DNA from: a virus
Virus record (IMG/VR): IMGVR_UViG_3300035670_000305
Span: 1-50,812 of that record
Strand: one strand, 5' to 3'
DNA: 50,812 nt
Shown: in pieces, positions 1 to 7,670 of the stretch
How the letters are laid out: every line of letters starts with the position of its first letter
Position numbering within the stretch: the stretch's first letter is position 1
The notes under the pieces: generated by a model
Told to the model about the DNA's origin: nothing
The model's input: only the letters and a program-made list of their open reading frames with translations
Database searches by the model: none
Position numbers and translations under genes: made by a program

Positions 1-2
1 AG

Positions 3-287
3 AAGGGCAGCATAGCCGACTTTATGGCCAAGATGGCGCAGGCCGGTGCGACTGCCGCAAGTGCATCTGACGCGCGACTGAAGACCAATGTGGAAAAGGT
101 CGGCGTGTTGCCTGATGGCCTTGGCATTTACGAATGGGATTATCTGCCGATTGAAGGCCAGATTGCCGCATTCATGCCTGAAGGTCGCCAAACCGGCGTG
201 ATGGCGCATGAAGTTGCTGAATTGCGACCGTGGGCGCTTGGCCCGGTCATTGAAGGCTACGCAACCGTCGAATATGGGAGTCTGTAA
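3..287 (+). CDS. S74-type chaperone domain of a virion protein (5' truncated by window)
   Basis: The reading frame is open to the left window edge, so only the C-terminus is present. It aligns with the end of the complete copy at 36284-37135. The stretch starting SDARLKTN, followed by GIYEWDYL and GVMAHEVAEL, matches the pattern of the Peptidase S74 intramolecular chaperone domain. In that family the protein cleaves itself just before the Ser of the SD motif after trimer folding. The domain is short (about 75 residues) compared with classical S74 domains, so cleavage is uncertain. The next gene starts immediately after the stop codon. Confidence 0.7.
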   Translation, partial: KGSIADFMAKMAQAGATAASASDARLKTNVEKVGVLPDGLGIYEWDYLPIEGQIAAFMPEGRQTGVMAHEVAELRPWALGPVIEGYATVEYGSL

Positions 288-929
288 ATGGCACTAGGTT
301 TCCAGCGGCAAGGCATCTTTGGCCGTCGCAATCCTATGGATATGCAGCCTCAATCGCAGGCAATGCCACAGGCTAACGCCATGCCCATAGGCGTCGAACA
401 AATCACCAAGAAGCCGGGCTTTTTCGGCAAGGATAGCGCGCTTTGGAAGGTGTTGGGAACGCTTGGCGATACGTTCAGTGACGGCCCGCCCATCTACACA
501 GAAAGCGTCCTACAGCAGCGCGATGCCGAAGAACGCGCCCGCATGGCGCAGCAGCAGCGTATGCAGAAGCGTGAGGACATGCAATGGGAATGGCAGAACA
601 AGCCGAAAGACGACAGCCCGAAAGACCAACTGACGCGCTTCATGGTTGCGGCAGGCATTGACCCGAACAGCCCCCGCGCTCGTGAATTGTATGCCCGCGC
701 CGTAGAAAACGAAGTCAACCCAATCCAAGCCGTGCCATTTACTGACGCGCAAGGAAATAGCGGGTTCCAGTATGTCCGCCCAAGCCAAATGCAGGGGACG
801 GCAGCGCCGACAAGCAAAGCCGAATATGACGCCTTGCCACCCGGCGCACAATATCGCGCACCAGATGGAAGCATCCGCACCAAAGGAGGCAGTGGCGGTA
901 ACGTCACTGGCGGGTTTCAACGCCCCTGA
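288..929 (+). CDS. Small virion protein with N-terminal GIFGRR motif; overlaps M15 frame
   Basis: A 213-residue protein, homologous to 37136-37765 in copy B. Shared features are the MALGF start, the GIFGRR/GMFGRK motif near residue 9, the AMPIGVEQ motif, a Q/R-rich helix and a glycine-rich end. No enzymatic family is recognised. Its position between the S74 protein and the large ejection-protein candidate suggests a minor or internal virion component (inference). It ends CCC-TGA, 38 nt inside an overlapping +1 frame encoding a peptidase domain. It may therefore also be made as a longer frameshift fusion. Confidence 0.65.
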   Translation: MALGFQRQGIFGRRNPMDMQPQSQAMPQANAMPIGVEQITKKPGFFGKDSALWKVLGTLGDTFSDGPPIYTESVLQQRDAEERARMAQQQRMQKREDMQWEWQNKPKDDSPKDQLTRFMVAAGIDPNSPRARELYARAVENEVNPIQAVPFTDAQGNSGFQYVRPSQMQGTAAPTSKAEYDALPPGAQYRAPDGSIRTKGGSGGNVTGGFQRP

Positions 930-1233
930 TTTCAACCCAATCAACAGCCTTAAAGGTGCAGGCCTAACACCAACAAGCGGCTTCAGGACGCAGGCCCATC
1001 AAGAGGCTCTAATTCGCCAAGGCCTGACCACCACAAGGAACAGCGCCCACACGCGGGGCGATGCCCTAGACTTTGCCGTTCCCCAAGGAATGACAAAGGC
1101 GCAGGCAATTGAAATGGTTAAGCGTCAATATCCCGGCGCTCGTGCAATCCCGTCAAACGGCAACGCAATTCACGTAACCTTCCCCGGATGGGGCAAGGCT
1201 CCCGATGTAAGCAATTCACGCGGAAGGTATTAA
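892..1233 (+). CDS. M15-type (D-Ala-D-Ala carboxypeptidase-like) peptidase domain
   Basis: About 113 residues from a candidate GTG start at 892; the open frame reaches back to 772. The sequence shows TSGFRT, then SAHTRGDALDF, which matches the zinc-binding SxHxxGxAxD pattern, and a later NAIHVTFPGWG segment supplying the third ligand. This family (VanY/M15, also phage endopeptidases) cleaves peptidoglycan peptide stems, which fits local wall digestion during DNA entry. GGAGG lies only 2 nt before the GTG, which is unusually close. Alternatives are a +1 frameshift at CCC-TGA (924-929) from the upstream gene or coupled reinitiation. The same arrangement occurs at 37731-38072. Confidence 0.6.
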   Translation: MAVTSLAGFNAPDFNPINSLKGAGLTPTSGFRTQAHQEALIRQGLTTTRNSAHTRGDALDFAVPQGMTKAQAIEMVKRQYPGARAIPSNGNAIHVTFPGWGKAPDVSNSRGRY

Positions 1234-1236
1234 TAG

Positions 1237-4086
1237 ATGCAAAACTGGTGGGAACAGGATAGCGTAGTTGAGCAAGGCGGCCAGCAGTCGAACACGCTTA
1301 TCACAAAGCGGGCAAACCCTATTGAACAGCAGGGCGCGGCGCTGAAAAACCAGCTAACGCAGGCGCAAATTCAAAAGACGCTTGATGATCTAAATAATGG
1401 CAACGAACCTAAATTGCCAACTGGCTATCGTTGGAAGCCTGACGGCACCGCAGAATTGATACCGGGGGTTGCTGCACCGGGAGCAGGCAATAAAGCAACC
1501 GCTGCACAGCGCACCGAGGCAATCCAAGGCTTTAACGATGCCGTGGCTTTGCGTAACATTGCCAAGCAACTTCGCGAGCGTTTTGAACAAGGGCCTGGTG
1601 CCACACAAGGCATTGCCGCACTTCAGGACTTTTTGCCTACCGCAGCCAATCGTGGCTTTGACACTGCCGCACAGCGCGCTCGCGGTTACGTCAAGCGCAG
1701 CCTTGGATTTACAGGCGGTGAGGGCAACACGGTCGCGGAAAGCACCACGCTTTACGATCCTTATCTGCCTTCAACGTCAGATTATGACAGTTCGATCCTT
1801 GATAAGATTGCGGCCCTTGAAGAACTGGCGGGCTTGGCAGAAGGCAAGGCAGTTGCGGTTCTTGGCGGCCGCCCTGACGCAAGCGGAAATGTTGTTCCTA
1901 TAACGCAGGATCAGGAAGCCCCAATGCTTGCCCCTGCTGGAAACACCCCCCCTGCTCCGCAAGGCCCTGACCGCAGCAATCCATTGCCCACCGGCCCTAG
2001 CTTTGGTGGCCCGCAAGGCGATCCTAGCGGCTTTGTTCCCTATGGCAGCACTACGCGCCGTGTGAACAATCCCGAATGGGCTGGCGTAAACGAAGCCGTC
2101 AAGGGCATGATTATTGCAGGCCAAACGCCTGATCAAATCCGTGCCTATCTCGGTCAGCGCGGCATCAACACCAATGTTGAAGGCTTGAACCAAGCGGCAG
2201 ACTATTTCCGCAAGACTGGCAAGCGTGACTTCCGCGTTAATGTGGATGATATTGAAGTTCCCATGTCGGGCTTTGAGCAATTCCGCAACAACGCCCCGCA
2301 GACTGCCGTAGGCGCAGGATTGACCACGGCGGCTAACGCTGCATCCTTTGGCATCCCGCAGGCGCTTGCACCGGAACAGATGCAATATATCCGCGACCAA
2401 AGCCCTGTTGCTTCCTTTGTGGGCGATGTGGCGGGTATCGTTGGCGCAACGTCAGGTATCGGCGCTGTTGGCAACTCGCTTGCACGCAGCCTTGCACCCC
2501 GCGCTTTGACTGGTGGCGGGCGTTTCGGCAATGCCGTTCGTTCGGTGGCCCCTGATGCGGCTTATGGCGCTGCTTATGGCGGCATTACTGAAGGCGACCC
2601 GCTGACCGGTGCTGCAACCGCTGCCGCTGGTTCTGGCGCTGGCCAGTTGCTTGGTAAGGGCATTCAGAAAGGCTTTCAGGGCGTTTCCGATCCTGCCGTG
2701 CAATATCTGACGGCTCGCGGCGTTCCGTTGTCCCTTGGCGAAACTTTGGGCAATAACAGCATTGTCGGACGCCAGATGCAACGCATGGAAAGCATCCCGA
2801 TTTTGGGTGACTTGATGAGCGCCCGTCGTGGCGAGGCAAGGGATGCAGTTTATCGCGGTGTTTTGGAAGACGCGGTGCAGCCCATCGGCGGCAGAATTGA
2901 CCCCGCAGACCCGCTTGCAAGCGCGCAGCAGGCCATTTCTGGCGCTTATGACAATGCCGTTGGCAATGTTACCGTTCCGTTTGATGCGCAGTATTTTGAC
3001 GAATTAGGCAATGTCCGCAATGCAGCTTCAACGCTTCCGCCCGACCTTAAGGGCAAGTTTGATGCAGCAATGGCAAGCCGTGTTGATCCTTTATTAGACG
3101 GAAACGGGGTGCGAATTTATCACGGCACAACGCCTGAAGCTGCACGTAATATTGAAACAAATGGCTTTGACCTTTCTAAATCAGCAGATGGGTCTGCGTG
3201 GTTTACAATCAACCCCAATATCGGCGAGGTTGCTGCCACTGGTAAAGGCGGGGTTGTCCAGCGAACAATTGACGAAAATCGCTTGAAACTGGGTGGCTGG
3301 AACGAATCAGATAAGTATTCAACTGACCAACTTTTACAACAAGGCTATGATGGGTTGAAATTTGTCGATGACGGGGCCGACACACATTACCAAATTTTCA
3401 ATCCTGAAAAACTAGTTCCAGCTAATCCTTTAATGACTGGTCAGCAATACCAACAGTCCATGCGCGGCCTTAGCGGTTACAAATCTGAAGCAACCAAGCC
3501 TGGATTTGAGCAAGACTATCGCGATGCCATCTCAATGGTTCAGGATGCGCTTAAAGGCCAGATGATGCGCGGTGGTGGCGATACGGTTGTAACCGGCCTT
3601 CGCAATGCAGACCAAGCCTATTCGATGCTCAAGCCGATCCAGAACGCGACAATAAGCGCAAGGGGAACGCCTACGCCAAAGCAGCTTCAAGCGGCATTCA
3701 CCACCAATACGAAGAAATTTGGCGGCGATGCAGCGGCGGCGCGTGGCGATAAAGTGCCTGATATTGTCCGCTATGCGGTGAACAATGCGCCAAACATCGG
3801 CAACAGCGGCACGGCGGATCGTCTTGCTGGAATTATGCCGTTTATCATGCCGACTGCACTTGGTGGCTCTGCTGTGGGCCTTGAAACCTTCACCGATAGC
3901 CCGTTCTTGACGGGTTCGCTTGCTACTTTGGCGGCCCTTTCCACACGAACCGGCCAAAAGGGAATGCAAACGGCGCTAGTTAAGCGGCCCGCCGCCGTCC
4001 GTCGCATCGGTGGCATCTTCGGGCGGCGGGAGACGCAAAAGGGGCTGGCTGGCATGGTAACAGCCCCCTTGCTCATCGAGCAGTAA
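1237..4086 (+). CDS. Large putative DNA-ejection/internal virion protein with inserted ADP-ribosyltransferase-like domain
   Basis: A 949-residue protein related to the 974-residue product at 38072-40996. Both have a central alanine/glycine-rich, membrane-compatible stretch (ATAAAGSGAGQ, around residue 465) and a C-terminal GIFGRR motif. Size, order and the hydrophobic core fit a podovirus ejection protein; this is inference. Residues about 626-730 are absent from copy B and read IYHGTTPEAA, then AWFTINP, then QQGYDGLKF and YQIFNPEKL. That order is typical of ADP-ribosyltransferase-fold domains found in polyvalent phage proteins. The segment (about 3109-3420) is visibly A+T-richer than its flanks, which points to recent acquisition. 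I could not assign the catalytic Glu. Confidence 0.65.
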   Translation: MQNWWEQDSVVEQGGQQSNTLITKRANPIEQQGAALKNQLTQAQIQKTLDDLNNGNEPKLPTGYRWKPDGTAELIPGVAAPGAGNKATAAQRTEAIQGFNDAVALRNIAKQLRERFEQGPGATQGIAALQDFLPTAANRGFDTAAQRARGYVKRSLGFTGGEGNTVAESTTLYDPYLPSTSDYDSSILDKIAALEELAGLAEGKAVAVLGGRPDASGNVVPITQDQEAPMLAPAGNTPPAPQGPDRSNPLPTGPSFGGPQGDPSGFVPYGSTTRRVNNPEWAGVNEAVKGMIIAGQTPDQIRAYLGQRGINTNVEGLNQAADYFRKTGKRDFRVNVDDIEVPMSGFEQFRNNAPQTAVGAGLTTAANAASFGIPQALAPEQMQYIRDQSPVASFVGDVAGIVGATSGIGAVGNSLARSLAPRALTGGGRFGNAVRSVAPDAAYGAAYGGITEGDPLTGAATAAAGSGAGQLLGKGIQKGFQGVSDPAVQYLTARGVPLSLGETLGNNSIVGRQMQRMESIPILGDLMSARRGEARDAVYRGVLEDAVQPIGGRIDPADPLASAQQAISGAYDNAVGNVTVPFDAQYFDELGNVRNAASTLPPDLKGKFDAAMASRVDPLLDGNGVRIYHGTTPEAARNIETNGFDLSKSADGSAWFTINPNIGEVAATGKGGVVQRTIDENRLKLGGWNESDKYSTDQLLQQGYDGLKFVDDGADTHYQIFNPEKLVPANPLMTGQQYQQSMRGLSGYKSEATKPGFEQDYRDAISMVQDALKGQMMRGGGDTVVTGLRNADQAYSMLKPIQNATISARGTPTPKQLQAAFTTNTKKFGGDAAAARGDKVPDIVRYAVNNAPNIGNSGTADRLAGIMPFIMPTALGGSAVGLETFTDSPFLTGSLATLAALSTRTGQKGMQTALVKRPAAVRRIGGIFGRRETQKGLAGMVTAPLLIEQ

Positions 4087-4176
4087 TTTAGCTTTTCGGT
4101 GGTCGCGCCATTCGGCCCATGCGCCCCATGCAACGCCTATCAGGCCCTTTGCAAACATCGCGGCAAATAAATCCAT
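3976..4176 (-). CDS. Small antisense membrane-protein ORF, conserved in copy B
   Basis: A 66-residue ORF antisense to the end of the ejection-protein gene. Its N-terminus (MDLFAAMFAKGLIG) matches the 31-residue ORF at 40955-41050 (MDYFLAFFAKGLIV). Over the codons for FAKGLI all six codons differ between copies only at the third position and keep the amino acid, which suggests selection on this strand. The N-terminus is hydrophobic, a likely membrane segment. The 3' half overlaps the plus-strand gene and is not conserved. No ribosome-binding site is obvious. Function unknown. Confidence 0.45.
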   Translation of the reverse strand: MDLFAAMFAKGLIGVAWGAWAEWRDHRKAKLLLDEQGGCYHASQPLLRLPPPEDATDATDGGGPLN

Positions 4177-4212
4177 AGCCGCTCAATAACACAAAATCGA
4201 AGCAACCCCAAG

Positions 4213-4235
4213 CCCTGCCTTTGGCGGGGTTTTTT
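4213..4235 (+). terminator. Rho-independent terminator before tailspike gene
   Basis: CCCTGCC, loop TTT, GGCGGGG, then six T residues. An equivalent hairpin lies at 41085-41108 in copy B. It sits 17 nt before the tailspike start, so it probably attenuates read-through from the structural genes into the tailspike and lysis genes. Confidence 0.75.
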
Positions 4236-4251
4236 CGTTGAGGAAACGTGA

Positions 4252-5841
4252 ATGCCCATTTCTGATTACAGCACTTCAGCGGCGTCCAACACTTCGCTTG
4301 GCGGCATAGCTGTTGGCGAGAATATGGTTCGCAGCGATGTAAACAACGCCATTCGGCAGCTTATGGCCGACATTGCTGCCTACAAAACCGGCCTTGCCAG
4401 CATGAAAAGCGTGAAAGACCCGCCATATAATGCGGTGGGCGACGGCGTGACTGATGACACATCGGCAATTCAGGCGGCGATTAACGCAAATTCGCGCATT
4501 TTCTTCCCGCGTGGAAACTACAAAGTCAGCCAACTGGTTATCACCGATGCTTTCGGCAAAGAACTGATTGGCGAGGATCAGGAAACCTATATCCAAGGCG
4601 CAACTGCTGGAACGTCAATTATTCAGTTTGGCAAGCCAACTGGCGGCAGCGAAGTTGACCAAACCAAGCGCGCTCAATACTGCAAGGTTGCCAATCTGGC
4701 CATTTATGCAACGGCAGCTTACACTTATGGCATTGACTGCCAATGGCTAACAGACAGCTATTTTGAAAATGTAACGCTTTCTGGTGACTCGTTCATTGAA
4801 ACGGGAATGCGTTATGACTTCTCGTGGAATAACGACTTTTACCACTGCACCATTGCTGCTAAAAACGGCATTACCTTTGGCGCATTAAGCCCGAACCGCA
4901 CCACCTTCTTTGGCTTGCGTCTTGCGGGCGGCGCGCGCGGCGGCGTGGGCTTCAACGGCGCTGGCACGACCATCACGCTTGTTGGTGCTGACATTTCGGC
5001 ATTTGCAACAGGTGTTAAGTTCGACAATGGCGGCTTTGGCTTCTCGATTGTCGGAGGCTACTTTGAAAGCAACGGCGTAGACATTAGCCTTGGTGGCGGT
5101 GGCCTTAGAGGCGCTTCCATCACCAACAGCACCTTTCTTGCTGGAACCGGCTCTAACATCGCCATTCAGCAATCCGGCGCAAGTTCTGTTGAAGGCGTGA
5201 CTATTACCGGCAACGCTTTCCGTGACAAGGCGGATTGTGTCATTCTGACCAGCCTTACCTATGGATGGAACATTACCGGCAATGGCTACACGGGCGTAAC
5301 GCGGTTCATTACCGAGGGCGGATATTATCACAACATAGACGAACTTGACGGGCGTTATCAGCTTTATGCCGGGATGCTTGACTTGTCGGGTGTAACCGGC
5401 ACGAATGGAGGGCAGATCAAGTTTCCTGCATCGCCTAACCTGTCGGCAAATGCTTCCACGCTTGATGCTTATCTGGAAGGAACTTTCACCCCTGTTGTTG
5501 CAGGATCATCAACGGCGGGCGCTGGAACTTATTCAACGCAGGCGGGAACATATACCCGCATTGGTAACAGGGTGTTTTTTGACATCGCGCTGACGTGGTC
5601 GGCCCATACGGGAACAGGCAACTTACTTGTAACCGGCCTGCCTTTCACATCGGCAAACAGCGAGCCGGTGTCTGTTATCACCGCTTATGTTGATGGCATG
5701 ACCATCACGGGGGAAGCCCACTTTATTGTCAACCAAAACGCAACCAATGCACAGGTTCAATCGGTCAACAACGGAACGGCGGCTTCGCTTGCCCTCGATA
5801 CGGCGGCAACCTTGCGCGTTACCGGCAGCTATCGGGTGTGA
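4252..5841 (+). CDS. Tailspike / depolymerase with pectate-lyase-like beta-helix
   Basis: A 529-residue receptor-binding protein. The first 45 residues (MPISDYSTSAASNT to LMADI) match the first 45 of the copy B tail protein at 41125-42489 and are the likely virion anchor. The rest is unrelated. From residue about 56 the pattern YNAVGDGVTDDTSAIQAA, followed by FFPRGNY, is the classic start of the pectate-lyase-like right-handed beta-helix of phage tailspikes that bind and often cleave surface polysaccharide. The C-terminal 130 residues (GTFTPVV onward) resemble trimeric tail-tip domains. The ribosome-binding site GAGGAAACG precedes the ATG. The substrate cannot be told from sequence. Confidence 0.85.
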   Translation: MPISDYSTSAASNTSLGGIAVGENMVRSDVNNAIRQLMADIAAYKTGLASMKSVKDPPYNAVGDGVTDDTSAIQAAINANSRIFFPRGNYKVSQLVITDAFGKELIGEDQETYIQGATAGTSIIQFGKPTGGSEVDQTKRAQYCKVANLAIYATAAYTYGIDCQWLTDSYFENVTLSGDSFIETGMRYDFSWNNDFYHCTIAAKNGITFGALSPNRTTFFGLRLAGGARGGVGFNGAGTTITLVGADISAFATGVKFDNGGFGFSIVGGYFESNGVDISLGGGGLRGASITNSTFLAGTGSNIAIQQSGASSVEGVTITGNAFRDKADCVILTSLTYGWNITGNGYTGVTRFITEGGYYHNIDELDGRYQLYAGMLDLSGVTGTNGGQIKFPASPNLSANASTLDAYLEGTFTPVVAGSSTAGAGTYSTQAGTYTRIGNRVFFDIALTWSAHTGTGNLLVTGLPFTSANSEPVSVITAYVDGMTITGEAHFIVNQNATNAQVQSVNNGTAASLALDTAATLRVTGSYRV

Positions 5842-5843
5842 CC

Positions 5844-6044
5844 ATGAGGCCGCATCACATTCTTGACCATCTGGGCGATGGCGCAAAGCATCTATTGGAC
5901 ACAACTGCGGCATTTGTCGCCTTGGGGGCGCTGGTGAAGTTACTGCCGTCTATTGCTTCATTCCTGACGATTATATGGATGCTGCTCCGAATTTACGACT
6001 GGATAGAAGCCCGATGGCAGGGCCGCACGCCTTCAGGGGATTAG
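5844..6044 (+). CDS. Putative holin (T7 class II-like size and position)
   Basis: A 66-residue protein, very similar to 42489-42689. It has an amphipathic N-terminus (RPHHILDHLGDGAKHLL), a hydrophobic stretch FVALGALVKLL, a second stretch FLTIIWMLLRI and a charged tail. Size and its place directly after the tailspike gene match the T7 gene 17.5 holin. Role (inner-membrane hole formation at lysis) is inferred. The ATG at 5844 is chosen because copy B starts at the same residue; a GTG two codons upstream is possible. Confidence 0.6.
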   Translation: MRPHHILDHLGDGAKHLLDTTAAFVALGALVKLLPSIASFLTIIWMLLRIYDWIEARWQGRTPSGD

Positions 6045-6139
6045 CCTTTGCGGCTGCCGTCCTGATGATGTGGCACCAGCCAAACTTCACGCTTTTTCTG
6101 TTTCTGGCGTTCGTTTTCGGGCGCGCAAGCAAGGGGTAG
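6014..6139 (+). CDS. 41-residue membrane protein overlapping holin gene end
   Basis: ATG at 6014 lies inside the holin-candidate gene in another frame and runs to TAG at 6137-6139. The copy B equivalent (42659-42784) is also exactly 41 residues and very similar: both start MAGP, contain one hydrophobic segment (NFTLFLFLAFVFG) and end GRASKG. The stop lies 2 nt before the metallophosphoesterase ATG, so the genes are probably coupled. It could be a lysis accessory peptide or a second holin component. Confidence 0.65.
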   Translation: MAGPHAFRGLAFAAAVLMMWHQPNFTLFLFLAFVFGRASKG

Positions 6140-6141
6140 TT

Positions 6142-7116
6142 ATGCCTGCCAATGAAAAGGTTACACGCGAACAATTTGCCGCCTTATGGGAACGGCACGG
6201 ATCGGCAAGGATAATTGCCCAACATCTTGGAATTGATATTTCCAATGTCCACCAGCGGCGTCGGCGTATGGAAAAAGAGGGTTACACCTTCGCCACAAGG
6301 CCAGCGCCGGGATATGAAAAGCACACACCGATTTTAGATACTGGCTGGACGTTCCCCCGCGAAATCCAGCACGAAATTCAAGACGGCTGCGTCATTGTTT
6401 CCAGTGACCACCATTATTGGCCTGACATTGTAACCACGGCGCACATTGCCCTGTTGAATGTTTGCAAGGCCCTAAAGCCCAAAGCCAAAATCTTGAACGG
6501 CGATATTTTTGACGGGGTGTCAGTGTCCCGCCACCCGCCTTTCGGTTGGTCTAGGCGTCCATCTGTTCGCGAAGAACTGGAAGCCTGTCAGGAACGGGTT
6601 GCCGAGATTGAAGCGGTATTGCCCAAGGGCTGCCAACGGTTGTGGAGCATCGGCAACCACGACATCCGCTTTGAGCGCGTTCTAGCGCAAAACTCCCCCC
6701 AATATGAAGGGCTGCCGGGATGGCGGCTAGAAGACCATTTCCACGGTTGGAATTTTGCTTGGTCGCATTTGTTCAATGCTGATGGCGTCCACCCTGTGAT
6801 GGTCAAGCACAAGCATGCTGGCGGCGTCCATGCGGGCTATAACAACACCATGAAGGGCGGGGTTACGATTGTAACCGGCCATACGCACCTTTTGGAAGTC
6901 AAGCCTTGGGGTGATTACCGTGGAAGGCGCTACGGCGTCCAGACAGGCACGATCACGGCTCTGGACGGCCCACAGACCGAATATCAGGAAAATGCGCCTC
7001 CTACGGCCTGTCCGGGCTTTGTGGTGCTGACATTCAAAGACGGTGACTTGTTGCCGCCCGAACTTTGCGAGGTTCGCGGTGACAAAGCCTTTTTCAGAAA
7101 TGAGCAGGTGGCATGA
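6142..7116 (+). CDS. Metallophosphoesterase with N-terminal helix-turn-helix
   Basis: 324 residues from the ATG at 6142, preceded by AAGGGG at good spacing; a longer frame from 6070 exists but runs through the 41-residue ORF. The N-terminus (about residues 5-50) looks like a helix-turn-helix (IIAQHLGIDISNVHQRRRR). The catalytic core shows SSDHHYW, LNGDIFDG, SIGNHD and VTGHTH, the D-x-H / GDxxD / GNHD / GHTH metal-ligand series of calcineurin-like phosphoesterases. The substrate is unknown. It lies between holin and endolysin genes. The copy B protein in this slot (42787-44019) is another subfamily with different spacing. Confidence 0.85.
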   Translation: MPANEKVTREQFAALWERHGSARIIAQHLGIDISNVHQRRRRMEKEGYTFATRPAPGYEKHTPILDTGWTFPREIQHEIQDGCVIVSSDHHYWPDIVTTAHIALLNVCKALKPKAKILNGDIFDGVSVSRHPPFGWSRRPSVREELEACQERVAEIEAVLPKGCQRLWSIGNHDIRFERVLAQNSPQYEGLPGWRLEDHFHGWNFAWSHLFNADGVHPVMVKHKHAGGVHAGYNNTMKGGVTIVTGHTHLLEVKPWGDYRGRRYGVQTGTITALDGPQTEYQENAPPTACPGFVVLTFKDGDLLPPELCEVRGDKAFFRNEQVA

Positions 7117-7169
7117 ACGAAGCTGTTTTCTTTTCAAACGTCCGTGCGGGCATCCTAGGGCCTAAGTAA
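7113..7169 (+). pseudogene. Truncated 5' end of a second endolysin allele
   Basis: ATG at 7113 overlaps the stop of the upstream gene. The 18-codon frame reads MNEAVFFSNVRAGILGPK then stops. It parallels VFFSAVRSGLLGPK at residues 7-20 of the intact GH19 gene at 7712 but is diverged in DNA. It looks like the start of another allele, cut off where the HNH gene joins. Confidence 0.7.
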
Positions 7170-7662
7170 CGTGCCGCCAAAGCCGACCAGATTTTATGCG
7201 GCAATAAGTGGATACGGCGATGCCGTATTCTGGTGCGGCAATCGTGCTGCTTCGTTGGTCAGCTTTTATAGCGCGAACAATATCTGGGTTCAATTTTGCG
7301 TTGACGTTCTTTTCGCCAAATTGAACTGTGCCGTGATTAATCGCGTCTGCCGCATTAGATTTTGGGTCGCCCCAATAAAGATTCTCTGGCGTGTTGTTAA
7401 GCGGGTTGCCGTCCTTGTGGCAGGCCATCGCTGTTGGCTCAGGCGGACAACCAATAAACGCTTCGGCAACAAGGCGATGCACCGACGCAGATTTAATCTT
7501 GCCTCCGCTGCAAATAGACACTTGCGCCCTGCCGTTTCGCTTAATGCTTTGAACCAGAACCCGCATCCGTCTTCCGCAACGGTCTGGAGTGGTTCTTTTT
7601 ATCCTCCCGAGATTGGACGCGGAATATTCCGGAGCGCTCGGGATAATTTTCCAAATTTCCAT
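7162..7662 (-). CDS. HNH homing endonuclease (NUMOD4-HNH)
   Basis: A 166-residue protein on the strand opposite to the lysis genes. The N-terminus IWKIIP..YSASNLGRIK is the NUMOD4 DNA-binding motif. VHRLVAEAFIG, then CHKDGNPLNNTPENLYWG, is the HNH_3 nuclease core. The C-terminus (IAAPEYGIAVSTYCRIKSGRLW) is a helix-turn-helix recognition module. Such genes spread by cutting an unoccupied allele. It is inserted between a truncated and an intact endolysin start and is absent from copy B. A TTGACA box (7692-7697, minus strand) lies upstream with only a weak -10, so its own promoter is possible. Confidence 0.9.
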   Translation of the reverse strand: MEIWKIIPSAPEYSASNLGRIKRTTPDRCGRRMRVLVQSIKRNGRAQVSICSGGKIKSASVHRLVAEAFIGCPPEPTAMACHKDGNPLNNTPENLYWGDPKSNAADAINHGTVQFGEKNVNAKLNPDIVRAIKADQRSSTIAAPEYGIAVSTYCRIKSGRLWRHVT

Positions 7663-7670
7663 TCTTGCAA

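Noticed and set aside
494-944. Two minus-strand frames opposite the small virion protein
   Set aside because: Not preserved in copy B at 37136-37765, so chance open frames.
1777-2400. Long minus-strand frame (207 codons) inside the ejection-protein gene
   Set aside because: Composition is that of an antisense shadow, with no ribosome-binding site and no counterpart in copy B.
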